Positions 61,001 to 64,000 of a stretch of 64,000 bases of DNA are shown in pieces. The notes under the pieces are model-generated. The model was given only the letters and a program-made list of their open reading frames with translations. It made no database searches and was not told the origin of the DNA. Each line of letters starts with the position of its first letter. Position 1 is the first letter of the stretch. This stretch comes from Meghimatium bilineatum (Eukaryota; Mollusca; Gastropoda; Stylommatophora; Philomycidae), in contig CM067312.1 of NCBI GenBank assembly GCA_034231615.1, forward strand, positions 3,141,001-3,205,000, given 5' to 3'. Position numbers and translations under genes: made by a program.

Positions 61001-61267
61001 AAGAGAGGTGAGTATGTCTTCATTTGTTGAATGGCTTTTGTGTAATACACTCTGATATATTATTTATTGGTTGGTTGGTTGCTGATCCAGCGGGTCCATG
61101 GGCTAATGCCATTGTGTAATACACCCTGATATATTATTTATTTATGGTGTAATCTCTATTTCCAGACTATCCGTCACTACCATGGACATCTAAGTGCCTG
61201 CTATGGTCTTGACCTGCACCCAACATTAGATATTCTCACAACATGTGGGAGAGATGGTACTGTTCGG
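43606..61267 (+). CDS. PLRG1: Pleiotropic regulator 1 (PLRG1/PRL1/Prp46), N-terminal half of gene
   Basis: WD40 protein of the Prp19 (NTC) spliceosome complex, nuclear, needed for catalytic activation of pre-mRNA splicing. Eight exons join in phase (43606-43712, 45573-45670, 49694-49721, 52091-52133, 53071-53172, 55869-55961, 59462-59611, 61166-61267), 241 codons. They hold the conserved N-terminus, a low-complexity middle, the signature [19 protein letters not shown] and the first WD40 repeats. The first exon with the initiator Met is upstream and was not found. Compared with the human protein about 60 residues (around YVAGTHPYPPGPG) are missing; they may be an unseen phase 1-1 exon or lost. 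The later WD repeats lie beyond the right edge. Confidence 0.95.
43755..44035 (+). mobile_element. SINE2 copy
   Basis: aaaaggggagcacagaatag, aaagtgacccagaaggcatg, ctctgggctacatcctgcta, atctgcaggagcgtgagaac, gaagaaaaaga tail. The last 60 bp equal the SINE1 tail. Confidence 0.85.
44165..44510 (+). mobile_element. LINE RH C-terminal fragment
   Basis: [36 protein letters not shown], then [25 protein letters not shown] is the hallmark after RNase H. Same as 60360-60780. Confidence 0.82.
44510..44655. repeat. 65-bp tandem repeat, 2.3 copies
   Basis: Unit cattgatgaaattcatatca gcatctgacatgtttcgagg ctagtgatcacagtagattt, continuing the end of the LINE (compare 60755-60780). Confidence 0.9.
44757..45135. 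repeat. 39/30-bp minisatellite, about 10 copies
   Basis: Unit acatacttcacgctccctgc ataaatcactagcagaact, with shorter 27-30-bp units first. All three of its long frames are repeat products. Confidence 0.95.
45280..45365 (-). mobile_element. SINE2 tail fragment
   Basis: ttcttcttctatgttcattc ccaaacttctgcagacaagc aggatgtaatctggagaacg. Confidence 0.75.
45398..45548. repeat. 30-bp minisatellite, 5 copies
   Basis: Unit gtttgttatctgaacattct gtggacattg; ends 25 bp before the acceptor of PLRG1 exon 3. Confidence 0.95.
45573..45670 (+). CDS. PLRG1: PLRG1 exon 3
   Basis: Reads [20 protein letters not shown] then [12 protein letters not shown]; human has KMAIKLRNEYGPV. Acceptor tttctgcag, donor gtacag. 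Phase 2 in, phase 1 out, agreeing with both neighbours. Confidence 0.93.
45768..45886. repeat. 38-bp tandem repeat, 3 copies
   Basis: Unit ttcccccaccattctgtgtg cacacatctatcacattt. Confidence 0.95.
45886..46345 (+). mobile_element. LINE A 3' region, degraded
   Basis: [38 protein letters not shown], then shifted pieces and a 3' stretch cgaaatcgattgtcattcaa tcctgcaacgccttgcagc. Confidence 0.8.
46345..46740. other. PLRG1 intron, nothing recognised
   Basis: No exon-like block. Confidence 0.5.
46750..46855. repeat. 34-bp tandem repeat, 3 copies
   Basis: Unit cacaagcaatgtgcgacatt agaggcgatgtttg. Confidence 0.93.
46860..47210. other. PLRG1 intron, possible degraded LINE
   Basis: 46960-47095 reads weakly as a LINE tail ([20 protein letters not shown]...). 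Confidence 0.35.
47215..48150 (-). mobile_element. LINE C, RT C-terminus to 3' end, split by SINE1
   Basis: Minus order: [47 protein letters not shown], [SINE1 47678-47838], [30 protein letters not shown], then the GHIKRH 3' end and (CATCATT) end at 47218. Shows that LINE C and this RT belong together. Confidence 0.88.
47678..47838 (-). mobile_element. SINE1 copy inserted in LINE C
   Basis: ttcttcttcttcagtgttca at its tail, tcaatctcccgctggatatc, caggacaatggtcctactat, ccgacacatccgtcttcggc. Nearly full length, splits a LINE, so SINE1 was active later. Confidence 0.92.
48303..48510 (+). mobile_element. tRNA-derived SINE (SINE4)
   Basis: cctgacatagtggttaaatc (A box), tcaagggttgaaatccc (B box), then ttgttgggacattccgggga ttacgg. 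Paired with 36620-36815. Confidence 0.78.
48725..49465 (-). mobile_element. Penelope-like element, GIY-YIG end and terminal repeat
   Basis: Minus strand from 49465: [20 protein letters not shown] (NLRDILV block between RT and endonuclease), then [17 protein letters not shown] (the C..SNVVY.I.C box), [15 protein letters not shown] and [20 protein letters not shown], parts of the GIY-YIG endonuclease region. Downstream at 48725-48770 the strand reads ttgataaagaccttttggtt gaaac, the hammerhead-like motif typical of Penelope terminal repeats. Several frame changes; dead. Confidence 0.7.
48995..49033. repeat. TA microsatellite
   Basis: Uninterrupted (ta)n of about 19 units inside the Penelope relic. 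Confidence 0.98.
49500..49592. repeat. About 44-bp tandem duplication
   Basis: atgggggtggaaggtgaaaa... repeated; 100 bp before PLRG1 exon 4. Confidence 0.8.
49694..49721 (+). CDS. PLRG1: PLRG1 small exon 4 (28 bp)
   Basis: Tiny exon between ctttctcag and gtgagt, adding GENQGADHM. It turns phase 1 into phase 2, exactly as the flanking exons require, which is the main support. The sequence lies in the variable linker. Confidence 0.7.
49848..50098. repeat. Irregular GTAAATAGT repeat
   Basis: Interleaved gtaaatagtgtaaatagtaa units. Reading frames across it are artefacts. Confidence 0.93.
50100..50610. other. PLRG1 intron, nothing recognised
   Basis: AT-rich, no signal. Confidence 0.5.
50615..50868 (+). 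mobile_element. LINE B 3' end
   Basis: [15 protein letters not shown]..., [26 protein letters not shown]-like, ctatgccagtcggcatggca tctgatgatgatg end. Confidence 0.85.
50935..51345 (-). mobile_element. Unnamed dispersed repeat R4
   Basis: Inverse copy of 58490-58870 over about 380 bp (cagccataggaaaaagcag, gttatgccgaacttctctat, catgggctcatgccctttga cc in minus orientation). No coding potential; nonautonomous element of unknown class. Confidence 0.8.
51400..51668. mobile_element. piggyBac-type MITE, one end
   Basis: Right end cgcccgaattgtaaacacag cgtgctaatgg followed by TTAA (51669-51672), matching the inverted end of 12202-12935, with matching subterminal aaatcaagacatgacacaat t. Left end not found. 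Confidence 0.75.
51690..51917 (+). mobile_element. LINE C 3' end
   Basis: ILKNITHCxRPYLG-like, gtgagcaagagttaggcaga, ccaaccttcgttgcagagat ggcacttgatgatgat. Confidence 0.9.
52091..52133 (+). CDS. PLRG1: PLRG1 small exon 5 (43 bp)
   Basis: Between ttccacag and gtaagt; adds [14 protein letters not shown], comparable to human HPGASDRPQ. A competing AG 22 bp upstream (52068) would run into a stop, so this acceptor is chosen. Phase 2 to 0. Confidence 0.75.
52160..52485 (+). mobile_element. LINE A RT fragment
   Basis: [40 protein letters not shown], then [20 protein letters not shown] in another frame. YTDD is the RT Asp pair. Starts 27 bp after the PLRG1 exon 5 donor. Confidence 0.85.
52485..52905. 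repeat. 43-bp minisatellite, 9-10 copies
   Basis: Unit gtcctgttattctattctaa ttttgactattagttgtact tgt, very uniform; begins exactly where the LINE fragment ends. Confidence 0.96.
52960..53045. repeat. About 43-bp tandem duplication
   Basis: ttcttatcttagtgatcaaa gctagataa repeated just before PLRG1 exon 6. Confidence 0.85.
53071..53172 (+). CDS. PLRG1: PLRG1 exon 6, WHPPWKLYR signature
   Basis: [20 protein letters not shown] then [14 protein letters not shown]. The block [18 protein letters not shown] is nearly invariant in PLRG1/PRL1 and precedes the propeller. Acceptor caaacag, donor gtagga, phase 0-0. Confidence 0.97.
53520..53976. repeat. Foldback element with 134-bp inverted arms
   Basis: Arms 53521-53654 and 53841-53974 are inverted, about 90 percent alike, separated by about 186 bp. 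The arm includes ggttcaattcccgttagtc... in one orientation, like a pol III B box. Same family as 39387-39625. Confidence 0.88.
53995..54500. other. PLRG1 intron, unclassified
   Basis: 54000-54240 has the look of a SINE2 relative (ggtcactgggataagtgggg) but is too diverged to assign. Confidence 0.4.
54545..54838 (+). mobile_element. LINE A 3' region
   Basis: [35 protein letters not shown], then ccaattgtcattcgatcctg cgacaccttacaacaaaag. Joined directly to SINE1. Confidence 0.8.
54838..55012 (+). mobile_element. SINE1, reference copy
   Basis: tctgccgaagacggatgtgt, cggaccattggcgcaaataa, ctctggactacatcctgctg, aggaccatggtcctgctaca, ttgagaatgaacgctgaaga agaag. About 165 bp with a GAA-type tail; no tRNA boxes obvious. 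Its frame reads [16 protein letters not shown]..., repeated by other copies but not a gene. Confidence 0.92.
55020..55860. other. PLRG1 intron, nothing recognised
   Basis: AT-rich; no exon or repeat seen before the acceptor at 55868. Confidence 0.55.
55869..55961 (+). CDS. PLRG1: PLRG1 exon 7, first WD40 repeat
   Basis: [20 protein letters not shown] then [11 protein letters not shown], 31 codons; human [31 protein letters not shown]. Acceptor tgtttag, donor gtaaaa. A SINE1 copy starts only about 13 bp into the downstream intron. Confidence 0.97.
55975..56135 (+). mobile_element. SINE1 copy next to a PLRG1 splice donor
   Basis: ccctgccaaagatgcatgtg, ctctggactacatcctgctg, aatgaacacagaagaagag. 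Starts about 13 bp after the gtaaaa donor of exon 7. Confidence 0.92.
56285..56715 (+). mobile_element. LINE A 3' region
   Basis: [46 protein letters not shown]; then RPRTRWVE-like pieces and the 3' end. Confidence 0.85.
56795..57335 (-). mobile_element. LINE E, post-RT region to 3' end
   Basis: Minus: [70 protein letters not shown], then [37 protein letters not shown] and [11 protein letters not shown]. Best copy of this family. Confidence 0.92.
57219..57422. repeat. 91-bp near-perfect hairpin at the 5' end of LINE E
   Basis: Arms 57219-57309 and 57332-57422 are reverse complements with one mismatch that I see, loop of 22 bp. Both arms are LINE E coding sequence ([20 protein letters not shown]), so part of the element is present in both directions. 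Confidence 0.95.
57550..57765 (+). mobile_element. SINE2 copy
   Basis: agaaaagggagcaaagaata, ccaaggaagttatggggtgg, tctggacaacatcctgctaa tctgcagaagtttgagaaca aac. Confidence 0.85.
57765..58110. other. PLRG1 intron, nothing recognised
   Basis: A gatgatgatgatgat run at 57813; otherwise no signal. Confidence 0.5.
58125..58318. repeat. 51-bp minisatellite, nearly 4 copies
   Basis: Unit attagaattcagagtgggca gtctttgtatctctatttca ttcataatcat. Confidence 0.96.
58490..58870 (+). mobile_element. Unnamed dispersed repeat R4
   Basis: ggttggttgctggtccatgg, ctcatgccctttgacccaat, cagccaagatatggttcact gtgcccattcccgcc. Inverse relative at 50935-51345 and a short piece at 61068-61115. Open frames over it are not conserved. 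Confidence 0.82.
58970..59100 (+). repeat. Dispersed repeat shared with 32870-32990
   Basis: agataacctcaatataacag, tttctgttgcaagggtggtt, gtgagacccacagatg. Confidence 0.75.
59226..59395 (+). mobile_element. SINE1 copy
   Basis: ctgctgaagatggatgtgtc to gaacgttgaagaagaagaag. Flanked on both sides by tataaagatttcatcatgaa atgtaacaatagtttctt (59178 and 59403), a likely long target-site duplication. Confidence 0.95.
59462..59611 (+). CDS. PLRG1: PLRG1 exon 8, WD40 repeats 1-2
   Basis: [20 protein letters not shown] to [17 protein letters not shown], 50 codons. Contains GH and WD repeat marks; human [23 protein letters not shown]. Acceptor atgctag, donor gtgaaa, phase 0-0. Confidence 0.98.
59690..60062. 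repeat. Irregular repeat of about 46-52 bp, 7-8 copies
   Basis: aactttatgtgaagtcttat gtctctgttatgttaaacct ccattggt with drift. Confidence 0.9.
60088..60240 (+). mobile_element. SINE1 copy
   Basis: tgctgaaggtggatgtgtct, ttctggactatatcctgctg, agtttttgagaatgaacatt. Confidence 0.92.
60360..60780 (+). mobile_element. LINE RH C-terminal fragment
   Basis: [15 protein letters not shown]-like, [53 protein letters not shown]: tail after RNase H with CPCG box. Confidence 0.88.
60470..60592. repeat. 39-bp in-frame minisatellite inside LINE RH, 3 copies
   Basis: Unit gaacaggtcacagcagacac aaacaacacatgtacagga, coding [13 protein letters not shown]; the family normally has one RTGHNRLN.HMY. Confidence 0.93.
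60860..60905 (-). mobile_element. Penelope-type hammerhead-like motif
   Basis: Minus strand: cttgataaagatcttttggt tgaaacgtc. Stem GATC/GGTT, then GAAAC. Same core as 48725-48770. Confidence 0.6.
61166..61267 (+). CDS. PLRG1: PLRG1 exon 9, WD40 repeats 2-3
   Basis: [20 protein letters not shown] then [14 protein letters not shown]; human [34 protein letters not shown]. Acceptor tttccag, donor gtaagt. The remaining repeats are not within the next 2.7 kb. Confidence 0.98.
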
Positions 61268-61299
61268 GTAAGTGCTACACTGTTGAATCAGATCATTAG

Positions 61300-61424
61300 T
61301 TGATCTACTTCCTACTTTAACCAGTTGAGATCTACTTCCTACTTTAACCAGTTGATATCTACTTCCTACTTTAACCAGTTGAAATCTACTTCCTACTTTA
61401 ACCAGTTAAGATCTACTTCCTACC
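61300..61424. repeat. 27-bp tandem repeat, 5 copies
   Basis: Unit ttgagatctacttcctactt taaccag, 30 bp after the PLRG1 exon 9 donor. Confidence 0.95.
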
Positions 61425-61429
61425 AGTGA

Positions 61430-62000
61430 GACCCCGAGATGACTTCTCACAAAGTAATCATATTAAACAAGTAAATATATGTTAGTTTCTTAATACCTAC
61501 CAATACTAATAAAAAGATGATGTTACTGCTGCCCATACCTGATCGTTAGTTCTTTTCAGTAATTATATATTTAACTTCTCACAGGACTTGTGTGTTTGTT
61601 TCATTTATGAGGTTCCTCAAAATGAAATTCGTAGTGGCTAACCCCTGACATAAAGTGTGTGCAGTCATGTACCAGCCCAGCGGACGAAATAAGACATGTA
61701 CTAATCCCATAGAACTGTCGTTCTCAAACTAGTTTGCATCATGGCTCTCTCTTTTCCAGACATATTTTCTTCCATGACTCCACTTGCTGCCTAATAACAA
61801 AGGTCATTGACTTTGTTAAAGTGATTACCTTCCTGTAGACACCCCTAGTGGGACAGGTATATGATCCCTGGCCCCCATTTTCAAATTTTCTTTTTGTTTT
61901 TCTACCCCCCAAATCTCTGGAAGAAGTCATGTGGTGATCCATTCTGAGAACTCCTGCCATAAAGGGCGGATACAAAGAATAAGAAGACATTTTTGCACCT
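61430..62000. other. PLRG1 intron, nothing recognised
   Basis: No exon or repeat identified. Confidence 0.5.
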
Positions 62001-62360
62001 GCTCATGTATTGGCAGGTCTGAAAGAAGAGCAAAGAATACTGGCTGTAACACCTACCTTTCATGCATGATTTCAGAGATAACTGGGGAGGGAGGGGGTTG
62101 AGCATGGTCTTTGTTGGTCTATTTTGTAGAAGATAAAAGGGAATAAAAATTTTGATGTAGCGGGGCCGAAGAGTGTAAAATGTCCCATCCCATATACGGT
62201 AAAAGTGACTCAGAAGGCATGCTGAAGTTGGATTTGTTAGGTCGAAATGCACAGACATCAAAGCTAAGCTGTAAACCATGAGACAAGCATTCCATTCTCA
62301 GGACTACATCCTGCTAATCTTCAGGAGCTTTAGAGCGAATGTGAAGAAGAAGAAGATATC
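62000..62360 (+). mobile_element. SINE2 copy
   Basis: ctgaaagaagagcaaagaat, aaagtgactcagaaggcatg, aggactacatcctgctaatc, gtgaagaagaagaagatatc. Confidence 0.88.
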
Positions 62361-62635
62361 TAAGCTGTAAACCATAACACAATGTGACTGTGCCCTCTGC
62401 TAACTAGTACGACTTTGAGAACAATAGCAGAAAAGAAATTAATCTGTTAAAAAGTCCCTTCAGTTTCCATAAATTTATTTAGAACATTACATTCTCTGAC
62501 AAATCAGTTTTATCAATAAATTCTGGCAACCAAAAAAAGACAGCATTACAAAATGTATTGTGACATTGGAGGATCCTTAGAGATACTCCTGACATATATA
62601 TCACTATTTGTAAGACAGATCAGTGCAGACATTAT
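62360..62635. other. PLRG1 intron, nothing recognised
   Basis: No signal. Confidence 0.45.
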
Positions 62636-62639
62636 TATC

Positions 62640-62960
62640 AATCCCATAAGCCTCAAGGGTTGTAGGGCACCGCTATCATGCCTCTATGTTCAAAATTGTG
62701 GAGAATTTTAATCCTGACTAATCCTTAATATTATCAATCCATACTTTCTTTTGCCCTCTTCTCCCTGATTCAACTGTTCCCTTCAAGACATTCTTGGAAT
62801 GAGAATTGATGTCTCTCCACGTGCCCAAACTACATCAGCTTGCGATGTTTCACCACAGACAGGAGATGCTCTTGTTGATTTGCAAGTTCATTTATTGTTT
62901 CTCACATATATGTTGATTTTATGTTCTGTATAATTGATTTATTTTATGTTCAGGATAATT
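62640..62960 (-). mobile_element. LINE E relative, 3' end
   Basis: atcccataagcctcaagggt tgtagggcacc, taatattatcaatccatact, gacattcttggaatgagaat: diverged copy closest to 22335-22550. Confidence 0.78.
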
Positions 62961-63099
62961 TATTTGCAATACTCATCTGTAACATTTGACAAAAACACTT
63001 TTAGTCACTGAGCAGGTCGTGCTATTTCGACTGAGAACGGGACACTGCCACCTGGGAGCACACTTGCACCGAAACAAAAAAAGTTTTATTTTGTTGCCT

Positions 63100-63180
63100 T
63101 GTGATTTGTGTGTGTTGATTCTTTGATAAAGTCCTGATTGGTCGCAGCATACGAAACATTGTTTTCTCATTTACATTTAT
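63100..63180 (+). mobile_element. Penelope-type hammerhead-like motif
   Basis: ctttgataaagtcctgattg gtcgcagcatacgaaac. Resembles the terminal motif of Penelope elements. Confidence 0.5.
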
Positions 63181-63324
63181 TTACATTAATTATAATTTGT
63201 ATTTGTTTATTATTATTTTTTTAGTGACAGTAACATTGTATTATCTTATCCTTAGTGTTGTCATTGACTGTGTTACTGTTGCACTCTCCCACTGTGTCGG
63301 ATGTCATCTGACACTTAGTATCAC

Positions 63325-63615
63325 CAGGCTTGATGGATTACGAAATGAAGACATCAGGGACGGAATAGGTATAACACCTTGTACAGAATACATAGAAAGG
63401 CAGCAGATCAAATGGTTTGGCCACATTATGAGAATGCATCACGACAAGTTGCCTGTGAAGGCATATAATGAAATGAGATCAGGGTACAAAGGGCATCTTG
63501 AGCAAATACGGTCATAACACAGCTGAGGCGACACATCTGGCCTTGGAGCACAAGCTAGAGCTCCAATCACCCCCAACATTTAATGGCAAAAATGAATAAC
63601 AAACCACCTGGGAAA
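63325..63615 (+). mobile_element. LINE A 3' region
   Basis: ITRLDGLRNEDIRDGIGITP, CTEYIERQQIKWFGHIMRMH, HDKLPVKAYNEMRSGYKGH, then ATHLALEHKLELQ in another frame. Confidence 0.9.
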
Positions 63616-63699
63616 AGACAATAGACTTAGTGTTATCATTGATTATGTGCGTTACTGCTACAATAACCACTTTGTCGGATATCCTCTGACACTTCTTCT

Positions 63700-63935
63700 T
63701 CTGTGTTCGTTCTCAAACTTCTTGAGATTAGCAGGATGTAGTCCAGAGAGCAGAATGTGCTGTGTCATTATTTACAGCGTAGCATTTTGACCTGGCAGGT
63801 TCAACTTCAGCATGGCTTCTTGTCACTTTGACCAGATATGGTGTGAGACAGCCAACTAGACCCCAAAATGTCCTAACTTACCTCTTATGACATGCATGGT
63901 AGGTGAAAAAAGTTGCTCTTCTTTGCTCCTATTTC
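63700..63935 (-). mobile_element. SINE2 copy
   Basis: ttcttctgtgttcgttctca aacttcttgagattagcagg atgtagtcc, gcagg..ttcaacttcagca, ttacctcttatgacatgcat ggtagg. Inserted next to a copy of the 45-bp satellite motif (63650-63690). Confidence 0.9.
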
Positions 63936-64000
63936 CAGACTATCTGTGTGTGTTCGTCCATCACAAGTGATGATGACCATTTTTACATCCACGTTTGAAA

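Overview
The window is AT-rich, intron-rich animal nuclear DNA (roughly two thirds A+T) from an invertebrate bilaterian that I cannot name. It carries two host genes, both cut by the window edges, and almost everything between their small exons is transposon debris and tandem repeats. The fit is best for a marine invertebrate: very long introns, many LINE 3' ends, tRNA-derived SINEs, Penelope, piggyBac and Tc1 relics. There are no bacterial features and I saw no LTR retrovirus-like element.

Minus strand, about 36.25 kb down to the left edge: a RIG-I-like receptor (MDA5/RIG-I family). Thirteen exons can be chained with agreeing splice phases, from the start codon (36244) through two death-fold/CARD domains, a polar linker, helicase motif I (CAPTGCGKT), Ia, II (DECH), III (TAS) and the start of the helicase insertion domain. 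The second helicase half and the C-terminal RNA-binding domain lie left of the window.

Plus strand, about 43.6 kb to the right edge: PLRG1 (pleiotropic regulator 1), the WD40 subunit of the Prp19/NTC spliceosome complex. Eight exons chain in phase from the conserved N-terminus into the first WD40 repeats. The rest of the propeller is beyond the window. The two genes are head to head, separated by about 7 kb that holds a 1.4 kb satellite-like array with a 59-bp unit.

Mobile elements: at least seven LINE lineages, mostly as 3' ends (labelled A to F and RH here), including EN-RT-RNase H types; a Penelope-like element with hammerhead-like repeats; piggyBac and Tc1/mariner transposase relics; a TTAA-flanked piggyBac-type MITE; two SINE-like families with a shared 3' tail (SINE1, SINE2); tRNA-derived SINEs; and several foldback elements.

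The main unusual theme is that many of the roughly 30 minisatellites are local tandem amplifications of pieces of transposon coding sequence or LINE tails. Other notable points are a LINE with a twin-priming type 5' inversion, a nearly perfect 91-bp hairpin, a SINE 13 bp inside a PLRG1 splice donor, and a LINE end touching a donor of the RNA-sensor gene.
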